From Gemmatimonadota bacterium (GTDB lineage Bacteria; GCA-2686955), in the NCBI GenBank assembly GCA_026991065.1, contig JALXCG010000021.1:1-9233 (forward strand): a stretch of DNA of 9,233 nt, given 5' to 3'. Within the stretch, counting starts at the first letter, position 1. The number at the start of each line of letters is the position of its first letter. Shown piece after piece: positions 1 to 6,967 of this stretch. Both the position numbers and the translations under genes were made by a program. Under the pieces are notes generated by a model that saw only the letters and a list, made by a program, of their open reading frames with translations, was not told the origin of the DNA and made no database searches.

Positions 1-1287
1 GACCGTGATCGAATGGCCGTCGGTGATCACCTCGACGTGGCCGGTTGTTGCCCGCCGGTATGCAGCGCGCGGATCGATCGAGTCGGAGCGAAAAACCTGA
101 CTGCCGGCCGCTTGCAGGGTGGAGATCACGTCGGCCCGTGGCAACGCGCACTCCACCTGGCTGGCGTCGATCGGTACCAGGGCGACCTCGGCTTTGATGG
201 TGTTCGCCCAGGTCCAGTCGGTTGCATCGCCGGACCCATGGTGACCGACCTTGAGTACGGTGGCGTTCAGCCCCCCCGCCCAGCGTGACTCCACTTGCTG
301 CGCCAGGGGCGTTTCCGCGTCTCCGGTGTAGATGAAGCGAACATCGCCATATTCCAGGCGCAGCACCATCGAGGAGTTGTTCTCGTTCTGCCCATAGTCG
401 CTCCCCAGGGAGAAGGGGTTGCCGGCGTTGAGCACCATCACGTTGAGCGCCGGGTCGACATCGATCAGGTCGCCCGTCTCCGGCTCCAGCAGCTCCGCGC
501 CCGCGCCCAGCGCCTTTCCGCGGATGCGGCTGTAGGTCCAGTCGTAGCCGGTCGCATGGGGCACCGAGAGATAAACACTGCCGACGTCGTACTGATTAGC
601 GATGGTCTCCTCGAACCCGGTGATGTGGTCGGCATGGAGATGGGTGAGCACCAGGTCGTCGATCAGGTGCCCCTCCGGAGTGGAAGTGGTCAGATGCGCA
701 TCGAGAAAAGCCCGCAGCGAAACCTGATTGTCGCCGCTGCCGGTATCGATCAGGAGGCGGCGCCCGGAGGGCATCTCGATCAGGTGGGCGTCGCCCCAAC
801 CGACGTCGATCATGGTCGCGTGCATGTAGGATGGCTCGGCGGGCGGAGGAGTGCCGGCAATGGCGAAGCGACCGGATATGTAGCGGCGCTCGTTGCCCTG
901 CTCATCCTTGAGATAGAGGACAATGTCGAGCGAGTCGCGCACACCCGCCGGCCAGCCAAGAACGGCAACGCTGCCGGCGGTATCCGCGGGGGTGGACTCC
1001 GGTGGCCAGAGGAACAGGGAGGGATAGAGCGAATCGGGGAGACTCACCTCGATCCGCGCGGTCCCGGCGGTGGAGGTGTGCCATTCCACATGATCGCCGG
1101 CAAAGATGAGCGGAGCGGGGCTGGGTGATGGCCCGGGGGGTAGAGGGCTGTCGCCCGGGGAAAAGGGGTTGTCTTCAGTCTGCCCACATGCGGCCAGGAA
1201 AAGCGGCACGAGCAGGAAAACGCGACAAAGTTTCGCGCCGATGCGCGAATGACGTGGATGGTTGTGGGAGTCGACGCTAAACTTCAC
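1..1287 (-). CDS. Lipoprotein with ComEC-type metallo-beta-lactamase (MBL) domain, 3' end cut by window
   Basis: The frame is open from a GTG at 1287 to the window edge (429 codons, no stop seen). Seen: a basic N-terminus and hydrophobic stretch ending in the lipobox LAAC (Cys34), a Pro/Ser-rich linker (about 41-59), a beta-rich segment (about 60-150), then an MBL domain. The domain opens with MIDVGWGDAHL (159-169), close to the DVGQGDA of ComEC. It has THLHADH (215-221; H216, H218, D220 and H221 are metal ligands), YTGDAE (320-325) and KVGHHGS (346-352), and reaches a TDGHSITV-like end near the edge. Known: this MBL subtype forms the C-terminal part of the DNA-uptake channel ComEC and also occurs as stand-alone exported hydrolases. 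Inferred: a lipid-anchored envelope hydrolase acting on nucleic acid or another phosphoester. No ComEC membrane domain is present, so I do not call it comEC. The start is supported by AGAGGG just upstream. It is divergent from the 5'-nucleotidase, 40 nt away. Confidence 0.88.
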   Translation of the reverse strand, partial: MKFSVDSHNHPRHSRIGAKLCRVFLLVPLFLAACGQTEDNPFSPGDSPLPPGPSPSPAPLIFAGDHVEWHTSTAGTARIEVSLPDSLYPSLFLWPPESTPADTAGSVAVLGWPAGVRDSLDIVLYLKDEQGNERRYISGRFAIAGTPPPAEPSYMHATMIDVGWGDAHLIEMPSGRRLLIDTGSGDNQVSLRAFLDAHLTTSTPEGHLIDDLVLTHLHADHITGFEETIANQYDVGSVYLSVPHATGYDWTYSRIRGKALGAGAELLEPETGDLIDVDPALNVMVLNAGNPFSLGSDYGQNENNSSMVLRLEYGDVRFIYTGDAETPLAQQVESRWAGGLNATVLKVGHHGSGDATDWTWANTIKAEVALVPIDASQVECALPRADVISTLQAAGSQVFRSDSIDPRAAYRRATTGHVEVITDGHSITV

Positions 1288-1290
1288 GTT

Positions 1291-1296
1291 CCCTCT
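1291..1296 (-). promoter_or_regulatory. Ribosome binding site for the MBL lipoprotein
   Basis: AGAGGG on the minus strand, three bases before the GTG at 1287. The spacing is short, but no other start between here and the lipobox has a better site. It is the main reason for choosing this GTG. Confidence 0.5.
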
Positions 1297-1312
1297 ATTT
1301 GCTGATCGTTCA

Positions 1313-1319
1313 AGAAAGG
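1313..1319 (+). promoter_or_regulatory. Ribosome binding site deciding the 5'-nucleotidase start
   Basis: AGAAAGG lies 8 nt before the GTG at 1328. An in-frame ATG at 1262 would give a longer protein, but it lies inside the divergent MBL gene and would put 22 non-signal-like residues before the export signal. The GTG with this site gives a clean signal peptide. Confidence 0.55.
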
Positions 1320-1327
1320 CCTGCAGC

Positions 1328-2989
1328 GTGCTGCACACTACCGCGATTCGGTCGCGATTTCTGCGTTGGGTGATGCCCCTGGCAATCACCGCTCTCACCA
1401 TGCCCGCCCAGGCCACGCGCCAGCACACCGGCGCGCGTGACGATGTCCTGCGGGTACATCTGCTTTATACCAATGATATGCACGGCTACCTCGCAAAGCG
1501 AGAAGCGGGTTTCATGAACCCCGAATTCCCGCCGACGCTGGGGGGAGCCGCGTCGGCCGCCGCCTACATCAAGCGCATCCGCGACGAGGCCGCGGCCGCC
1601 GGAGAGGGCTGCCTGCTCCTCGACGCCGGCGACCTTTTCCAGGGAACCCGGCTGGGCGAAGAGACCCAAGGGGGAGCCGTGGTCGAATGGATGAACCGCA
1701 TGGGCTATGACGCCATGGTCCTCGGTAACCACGACTTCGACCTCGGCTGGAAGAACGCCCGCCGCCTGGCGACGATGTGCGATTTCCCCGCCCTCGGCGC
1801 CAATGTGGTGATCGAAGAGAACGGCAGACGGGTGGATTGGGTCAAACCCTACACCATGGTTGAAACCGCCGGGGTGCGTTTTGGCATTCTCGGTCTGGTC
1901 ACGCTCGACACCAAGACCATGGTCGGCAAAGAGCAGTTGGCGGGGGTGGATTTCCGCCCGGTCGACGAGACCGCCCGGGAGTTCGTGCCGGAACTGCAGC
2001 GTGCGGGCGCTGACGTGGTGATGGTGCTGGGCCACATGGGCGTGCCGCCGGGATTCGAGAAGCGGATGGAGGCGGTCGAGAAGAAGATCGCGCTGCCGCC
2101 GGAAGAGCGGCGCAAGGGCCTCAACGCCCAGGAGTTCGTTCACGCGGTTCCGGGAGTGGATGTTCTGGTCGGCGGGCATATCCACTGGGGTTTGCGCAAG
2201 CCGTACGAAGACCCGGTTACCCATTCGGTCTGTTTCCAGACCTACGCCCGCCTCTCCGGCGTGGGCCACATGATCCTGCTGATCGACAAGAAGACCCACA
2301 CTTTCGCCGGCTGGGAACAGGCGCACTCAGACGGCACCGAGGTCACGCTCTTCACCGATTATGTTTGGCCCGATCCCGAGCATGAAAAGGAGATTGATGC
2401 CGAGGTCAGCCGGGCCGAAGCGGGAATGGACGAGGTGATCTGCATGCTCAAGGTCAACCTGGGGCGGGGGCAGGCGGAGCACATTCTCGGCCAGGTCGTC
2501 TCCGATGCTTTTCGCGCCAGCGCCAACGCCGATGTTGCCTTCAGCAATCGCGGCGGCATCCGCCGGGAGCTGCGCCGCGGGGCGGTCACGCCACGCGATC
2601 TCTACGAGGTGCTCCCCTTCAACAACGAGTTGGAACTCTACACCGTCTCCGGCGAGGTTCTGCGTCAGATCCTGGAGACCGGTGTCAGCGGCAATCGGCA
2701 CGATCTGGAACTCTCCGGCGCCCACCTGGTGGTAGACCAGGCGCGTCCCAACGGCGAGAAGCTGGTGAAGATCGAAGTGGGGGGCGAACCGCTGGATCCG
2801 GAGCGTCAGTACCGGGTGGTCACCACTTCCTACCTGGCCCAGGGGTCGATCGGCTGGGATATTCTCACCGAATATCCGGCCGAGCCGGTCGGCATGAACG
2901 ACCTGGAAGCCGCGGTGCGCTATTTCCGCGCCAACAACCCGATGGTCCGCAAGTTCGTGCCGCGGATCGAGCGCCTGCACGACTCCTGA
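1328..2989 (+). CDS. Secreted bifunctional metallophosphatase / 5'-nucleotidase (UshA family)
   Basis: 553 residues from the GTG at 1328, close to the usual 550 or so for UshA-type enzymes. Seen: a signal peptide with arginines at 8, 10 and 13, a hydrophobic core (about 14-25) and an AQA cleavage site (27-29). The calcineurin-like metallophosphatase domain follows, with YTNDMHG (47-53; D50 and H52 metal ligands), GDLFQGT from about 101 (D102), GNHDFD from 133 (N134, H135), GHMG (H236) and GGHIHWG (H284, H286). The C-terminal 5'-nucleotidase domain carries SNRGGIR (406-412) and LPFNNELELYTVSG. Known: the family removes phosphate from periplasmic or extracellular nucleotides, and some members also split UDP-sugars or NAD. 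The precise substrate cannot be read here. The segment between H236 and the GGHIH motif holds a charged Glu/Lys/Arg-rich stretch. The gene is divergent from the MBL lipoprotein and ends before the hairpin at 3030-3066. Confidence 0.93.
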   Translation: MLHTTAIRSRFLRWVMPLAITALTMPAQATRQHTGARDDVLRVHLLYTNDMHGYLAKREAGFMNPEFPPTLGGAASAAAYIKRIRDEAAAAGEGCLLLDAGDLFQGTRLGEETQGGAVVEWMNRMGYDAMVLGNHDFDLGWKNARRLATMCDFPALGANVVIEENGRRVDWVKPYTMVETAGVRFGILGLVTLDTKTMVGKEQLAGVDFRPVDETAREFVPELQRAGADVVMVLGHMGVPPGFEKRMEAVEKKIALPPEERRKGLNAQEFVHAVPGVDVLVGGHIHWGLRKPYEDPVTHSVCFQTYARLSGVGHMILLIDKKTHTFAGWEQAHSDGTEVTLFTDYVWPDPEHEKEIDAEVSRAEAGMDEVICMLKVNLGRGQAEHILGQVVSDAFRASANADVAFSNRGGIRRELRRGAVTPRDLYEVLPFNNELELYTVSGEVLRQILETGVSGNRHDLELSGAHLVVDQARPNGEKLVKIEVGGEPLDPERQYRVVTTSYLAQGSIGWDILTEYPAEPVGMNDLEAAVRYFRANNPMVRKFVPRIERLHDS

Positions 2990-3029
2990 TCCGGTTTCCG
3001 TGCCGGTCACGGCATGGGGAAGTAATGAA

Positions 3030-3066
3030 AAAGAGCCCGCTTTCCGACGAGGAGAGCGGGCTCTTT
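3030..3066. terminator. Bidirectional intrinsic terminator between convergent genes
   Basis: A near-perfect inverted repeat: 3030-3045 pairs with 3051-3066 (16 bp with one G-U), around the loop GACGA. The outer arms are AAAGAGCCCGCT and AGCGGGCTCTTT, so either strand gives a GC-rich stem ending in U's. The rightward T-tract is only TTT then GC; the leftward reading continues with TTCATT. The hairpin sits 41 nt after the 5'-nucleotidase stop and 43 nt beyond the stop of the convergent secreted-protein gene, so it probably ends both transcripts. Confidence 0.85.
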
Positions 3067-3108
3067 GCAAAAGCCGGTGCGGCTGATGAGACAGCCGCCA
3101 AGGCGTGA

Positions 3109-3732
3109 CTACTTCTGTGCGTGACTCGCCTTGAGGGCGGACCAGCTCATCTCCTGGACCGCTGTTTCGACGGAGCAAGCAAGGTTTAGGTCGCTGCCGT
3201 CAGGCGCGTCCACCTGGATGTCATCGATCCAGATAATGTCACCGGGGTTGCTGTAAAGACGAGCCTCGATCACCAGCCCTTTGTGGTCGGCGGGGACTTC
3301 CCAACTCCACTCCAGGTAGCTCCAGCCATCGCCGGCGCTGTAATCGTTGTTGCCGCCCGCGGAGCCGTTGTAGCCCATGATGTCGCCGGCAATGTCGTCG
3401 TTCCAGTGGCCCCAGATGCGACCGCTCGGCGCGGCTCCGGGAGTCATGTCGTAGCACCAGAAGCCGGCCGTCACCACGTCGCCCGGGTTCAGATTGTCTA
3501 CCGTTGCCACATAGACACTGGGCGTTGGGCTCTCATTGTTCCGCTCCAGCTTGAGCGCGGTGGCTCCCGCGTGGACCTGTTCGCTGTCCAGGCTGGAAGT
3601 GATGGCGGTGTCGTCAGGGTAGGTGGCCAGGACCAGCGAATCCGGGCTTTCCCAACCGCACGAATCGGTCGCAGCGCTGGCGGCGCCAGCGGCAATCATC
3701 AGCATACTTGCGCATACGAGTGGCGTTCTCAT
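3109..3732 (-). CDS. Small secreted beta-sandwich protein, carbohydrate-binding-module-like; function unknown
   Basis: 207 residues. Seen: a signal peptide (hydrophobic 5-20, Ala-rich cleavage region GAASAATD at 16-23) with no lipobox. The mature part is acidic, Gly/Asp/Trp-rich and beta-strand-like: DSCGWE (23-28), GFWCYD (90-95), RIWGHWNDD (105-113), GNNDYSAGDGWSYLEWSWEV, and WIDDIQVDAP (168-177). The WIDD-x-x-V ending is typical of CBM4/9-like and related jelly-roll domains, whose last strand lies next to the binding face. There are three mature cysteines (25, 93, 186), so one is likely unpaired. The tail (about 187-207) is short and ends with basic residues and no membrane anchor. AGGAG 8 nt before the ATG supports the start. 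No enzyme motif is visible, and a binding or surface role is inferred only. Similar domains occur, as far as I recall, in secreted proteins of uncultured high-GC phyla. The gene stands alone. Confidence 0.8.
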   Translation of the reverse strand: MRTPLVCASMLMIAAGAASAATDSCGWESPDSLVLATYPDDTAITSSLDSEQVHAGATALKLERNNESPTPSVYVATVDNLNPGDVVTAGFWCYDMTPGAAPSGRIWGHWNDDIAGDIMGYNGSAGGNNDYSAGDGWSYLEWSWEVPADHKGLVIEARLYSNPGDIIWIDDIQVDAPDGSDLNLACSVETAVQEMSWSALKASHAQK

Positions 3733-3840
3733 GCCTTTCTCTCCTCATGGATTACCGGGCCACCCCATTGCGGCGGGCAGGTAATTCGATGTATCGCCGG
3801 CAAACCGGCCCGAGTAACGGATCCCGTGGCCCCCGGCTAT

Positions 3841-3852
3841 GCGGGCGCCCGC
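3841..3852. repeat. 12-bp perfect GC palindrome in the gap before trkA
   Basis: GCGGGCGCCCGC reads the same on both strands. It lies about 87 nt before the trkA start, in the 206-nt gap (3733-3938) between the divergent secreted-protein and trkA genes. A second small hairpin, GCCGG-CAAA-CCGGC, lies nearby (about 3796-3809). They might be operator or leader structures, but in DNA this GC-rich such palindromes also arise by chance. I found no convincing -35/-10 pair on either strand of this gap. Confidence 0.3.
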
Positions 3853-3938
3853 CAGAAGAGAGTAAAGCAAACGCAAGGCAAAGGAAAGCGGATCAAGGCC
3901 GGCGCGGCGGGTTGACCCGACTCGCCGGATCGGGGACG

Positions 3939-5306
3939 ATGTTGCTCATGTACGCCATTGTCATCGGCGCCGGCGAAGTCGGCTTCAGCGTTGCCCAGCG
4001 GCTCTCGGAAGAGGAGCACGACGTGGTCGTGATCGATTCCGCGGATGAGCGCCTGGAGCGCTGCCGGGATCTGCTCGATGTAGCCACCGTCACCGGCTCG
4101 GGATCGCACGAACGCATCTTGCGTCAGGCCGAGGTGGATCGCGCCGATCTGTTGATCGCGGTGACCGATATCGACGAGGTCAACATCGTCGCCTGCATGA
4201 TCGCCAGGAAACTCGGGGTCAAGCGCCGCATTGCGCGAGTCACCCAGGTGGAGGAGGAAGGGGGACTGGACCGCGTCACGGCGGAAGACCTGGGAGTCAC
4301 CCAACTGATCAACCCCAACAAGGAGACCGTGCGGGATATCCGCAACCTCCTCCGCCACTATGCCGCCAACGAGGTGGTCGAATACGCCGGCGGCAAGCTC
4401 ACACTGGTTCGGGTGCCGGTGCGCCAGGGCGCGGCGCTGGCGGGCAAGAAGCTGTGCGAAATCGACCACGGTGAAACGGACCGCTCCTTCTCCCTGGTCT
4501 CGATTCAGCGCGGGGAACAGACCATCATTCCCCACGGCGAAGACCGCATCGAGAGCGGCGATCAGATCTCCTGCATCTGTCGCAGCGAGGCGATCAACGA
4601 TGTCATCTACCTGGCCGGTCAACGGACCGAATCGATTCAGCGGGTGATGATCGTCGGCGGCGGCGATCTGGGGCGCAACCTGGCGCATCGTCTGGAGGAG
4701 GATGGAATCGACGTGACCCTGCTGGAGCAGGATCGCACCGTCTGCCTGCGCCTGAACGAGGAACTGGAGCACACCCTGGTCCTGCAGGGCGATGGGACCG
4801 ACACGCAGCTTCTGAAGAGCGAGGGAGTGGGCGAGATGGACGCCTTCATCGCCCTGACTCCGAGTGAAGAGAACAACATCCTCTCGGCGCTGATGGCGCG
4901 TCACTCCGGCTGCCGCAAGGTGGTCACCCTGATCCGGCGGCCCGACTACGTTTCGCTGATGCCTTCCATCGGGCTCCACGCGGCGGTCTCCAAGCGCCTG
5001 TCAACGGTTGGTGGGATCCTCCGCTCAGTTCGCCGCGACACGATCGTCTCGGTGACTCTGTTCAAGGACTCCGATGCGGAATCGGTCGAAGTTCGTGCCA
5101 CCCAGGGCGCCTGCATGGTCGGGCGGGCCCTGAGCCGCCCCAACAAGTTCCCGCGCAATGCCCTGATCGGCGCGGTGGTGCGCGGCCCCGAGGGACGGGA
5201 GAGGGTTGAATTGGCGTCCGGCAACACCATCATCGAGCCCGGCGACCGGGTCGTCGTTTTCGGCCTGAAAGAGGCGGTACGGCGCGCGGAGGCACTGCTT
5301 GGGTAA
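3939..5306 (+). CDS. trkA: Trk potassium uptake regulatory subunit TrkA
   Basis: 455 residues, matching the approximately 458 of Escherichia coli TrkA. Seen: two repeated RCK units. The first Rossmann fold has VIGAGEVG (8-15; GxGxxG) and an acidic residue at the second strand end (VVVIDS, D33). The second has MIVGGGDLG (237-245) with E263 at the matching place. Each Rossmann fold is followed by a TrkA_C-type segment, for example the one containing VPVRQGAALAGKKL. Known: TrkA sits on the cytoplasmic face as a ring and gates TrkH in response to NAD(H)/ATP. The frame is open upstream to 3708, but the conserved sequence begins at MYAIVIGAG. ATG 3939 (used here) or ATG 3948 are the real candidates. 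GGA at 3927-3929 suits the first and GGGGA at 3932-3936 suits the second. The gene is followed after 56 nt by trkH, so the two are likely co-transcribed. Confidence 0.95.
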   Translation: MLLMYAIVIGAGEVGFSVAQRLSEEEHDVVVIDSADERLERCRDLLDVATVTGSGSHERILRQAEVDRADLLIAVTDIDEVNIVACMIARKLGVKRRIARVTQVEEEGGLDRVTAEDLGVTQLINPNKETVRDIRNLLRHYAANEVVEYAGGKLTLVRVPVRQGAALAGKKLCEIDHGETDRSFSLVSIQRGEQTIIPHGEDRIESGDQISCICRSEAINDVIYLAGQRTESIQRVMIVGGGDLGRNLAHRLEEDGIDVTLLEQDRTVCLRLNEELEHTLVLQGDGTDTQLLKSEGVGEMDAFIALTPSEENNILSALMARHSGCRKVVTLIRRPDYVSLMPSIGLHAAVSKRLSTVGGILRSVRRDTIVSVTLFKDSDAESVEVRATQGACMVGRALSRPNKFPRNALIGAVVRGPEGRERVELASGNTIIEPGDRVVVFGLKEAVRRAEALLG

Positions 5307-5362
5307 CGATTCTCTTTTCATCGCTACTGCGGCGCTCACGCGCGCCCACTCCACGGCATAGC

Positions 5363-6967
5363 ATGCGCCTGCCCAGCATACTCCACCTCATCGGCGCCCT
5401 CCTGGTGGCGCTCGCCATCGGCATGTTGCCGGCGGCCCTGGTCAGTGCCGTGACCGGCGACGGCATGGGGCTTCATTGGGCAAGTTCCATCCTGCTCACC
5501 CTGTTTTCCGGTTTCGGCCTCTTTTTTGCCACCGTCTCATCGCGCAGCGACCGCCTGCAGATCGAAACCACCGATGCCCTGGCAGTACTCGGCCGCTCAT
5601 TGCGGCGCCTGCAATTCCGCGACCACCCGGCGCAGGTCACCATCGGTCAGGCGCTCAAGCGGGTGATCGGCCTGCTGCGCCTGGTCACCGACCCGGAAGA
5701 TGAGCTGCGCCGCAGCGAGGCCTTCGCCGTGGTTTCTCTGGGCTGGGTTGCGATGTCGGTCTTCGGCGCCATCCCCTTCCTCCTCACCGCCACGATCCCC
5801 TCCACGACCGACGCCTTCTTCGAGACGATGAGCGGATTCACCACGACCGGAGCTTCCATCCTGCGGGAGATCGAAGCGCTGCCGCCATCGATCCTCTTCT
5901 GGCGCAGCTTCACCCACTGGATCGGCGGCATGGGAATCATCGTTCTCTCGCTGGCGATTCTCCCCTTTCTCGGAGTGGGGGGAATGCAGCTCTTTCGCGC
6001 CGAGGTTCCCGGTCCGACGCCGGACCGGCTGCAGCCGCGCATCAAGGAGACCGCCAAGCTGCTCTGGGGCGTCTATTTCGCCCTGACCTTTCTGCAGATC
6101 GTGCTCCTGATGGTGGCGGATATGCCCTGGCTGGACGCTTGCTGCCACGCCTTCGGCACGCTCGGGACCGGGGGGTTCAGTACCAAGAACGCCTCGATCG
6201 GGGCCTACCCGAGCTATGCAATTCAGTGGATCATCATTGTTTTCATGTTCCTGGCCGGGGCCAACTTCACCCTCCATTTCCAGGCGATTCGCGGGCGTAC
6301 TTGGCGCGAACATTGGCGTGATTTCGAATTCCGCATCTATGCGTTGATCACGCTCCTCGCCATCGTGGTGACGACCCTGGTCCTGCTCTGGGACGACCCC
6401 CTCTCCGAGCCCCTGCAGGCGCTGACGGCATCGGCCTTTACCGTGATCTCTCTCAGCACTTCCACCGGCTATGCAACGGTGGACTACCAGATCTGGCCGG
6501 TTGCTCTTCACGCCTTGCTGCTGATCCTCATGTTCGTCGGCGGTTGCGCCGGATCCACCGGAGGTGGATTCAAGACGGTGCGCGCCATCCTGATGGTGCG
6601 TTTTACGCGGATCGAGCTGCGCCGCTTGCTGCATCCCCGCGCAATCATCAATGTGCGCTACGGCAACCGCCGAGTTCCGGACGCAGTGATTCAGAATGTT
6701 CTGGGGTTCTTTCTGCTCTACATCTCTGTTCTGGCCCTGGGCACGCTGCTGCTGACTCTTTTTGATATCGATCTGGTCACGGCCGGCTCCGCCAGCCTGG
6801 CGTGCCTGAGCAACATCGGCCCCGGGCTCGCCGACGTCGGCCCCACGGCCAACTACGCCTGGATGCCGGGCGCGGCCAAATGGATCCTCTCGCTGTGGAT
6901 GCTGCTCGGGCGGCTGGAGATCTACACCGTCTTGATTCTCTTCGCGCCGGAGCTGTGGAAGCGCTGA
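5363..6967 (+). CDS. trkH: Trk potassium transporter membrane subunit TrkH
   Basis: 534 residues, within the 480-550 typical of TrkH/KtrB-type K+ translocators. Seen: many hydrophobic helices and the four pore-loop filters of the family: SGFTTTGAS (157-165), GTLGTGGFS (265-273), STSTGY (365-370) and SNIGPG (483-488). Each has its filter glycine (G163, G270, G369, G486). A glycine-rich stretch GGCAGSTGGGFK (393-404) matches the flexible M2 loop that acts as an intramembrane gate. The C-terminus LGRLEIYTVLILF is also family-typical. Known: a dimeric inner-membrane K+ channel/transporter regulated by TrkA, which is encoded just upstream. No good Shine-Dalgarno precedes the ATG, so translation may rely on the upstream gene or on an unusual start. 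The last 46 bases overlap the 3' end of moeA on the other strand. Confidence 0.96.
   Translation: MRLPSILHLIGALLVALAIGMLPAALVSAVTGDGMGLHWASSILLTLFSGFGLFFATVSSRSDRLQIETTDALAVLGRSLRRLQFRDHPAQVTIGQALKRVIGLLRLVTDPEDELRRSEAFAVVSLGWVAMSVFGAIPFLLTATIPSTTDAFFETMSGFTTTGASILREIEALPPSILFWRSFTHWIGGMGIIVLSLAILPFLGVGGMQLFRAEVPGPTPDRLQPRIKETAKLLWGVYFALTFLQIVLLMVADMPWLDACCHAFGTLGTGGFSTKNASIGAYPSYAIQWIIIVFMFLAGANFTLHFQAIRGRTWREHWRDFEFRIYALITLLAIVVTTLVLLWDDPLSEPLQALTASAFTVISLSTSTGYATVDYQIWPVALHALLLILMFVGGCAGSTGGGFKTVRAILMVRFTRIELRRLLHPRAIINVRYGNRRVPDAVIQNVLGFFLLYISVLALGTLLLTLFDIDLVTAGSASLACLSNIGPGLADVGPTANYAWMPGAAKWILSLWMLLGRLEIYTVLILFAPELWKR

Noticed and set aside
295-1128. Long plus-strand open frame (277 codons) opposite the MBL lipoprotein
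   Set aside because: The minus strand encodes clear MBL motifs (HLHADH, GHHGS) across the same DNA. The plus frame gives no recognisable domain and is a GC-driven shadow.
1-1287. Naming the MBL gene comEC
   Set aside because: The protein has a lipoprotein signal and no multi-helix competence channel domain, so it is at most a ComEC-like MBL hydrolase.
1310-2326. 338-codon minus-strand frame opposite the 5'-nucleotidase
   Set aside because: It mirrors codon bias of the real gene, is His/Gly/Val-rich without domain motifs and has no ribosome binding site that I can see.
2327-3178. 283-codon minus-strand frame across the nucleotidase 3' end and terminator
   Set aside because: It would read through the terminator hairpin and overlap the secreted-protein gene on the same strand; no family features.
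3912-3940. TTGACC then a 17-nt spacer then GACGAT as a possible sigma-70 promoter for trkA
   Set aside because: The would-be -10 box overlaps the ATG at 3939, leaving no room for a transcript start before either likely start codon, and its match to TATAAT is poor.
3837-4979. 380-codon minus-strand frame opposite trkA
   Set aside because: The plus strand encodes two conserved RCK domains; the antisense frame has no motif and is a shadow despite its length.
5597-6634. 345-codon minus-strand frame opposite trkH
   Set aside because: A Gln/Glu/Arg-rich reading of the antisense of hydrophobic codons, the usual artefact opposite membrane proteins.
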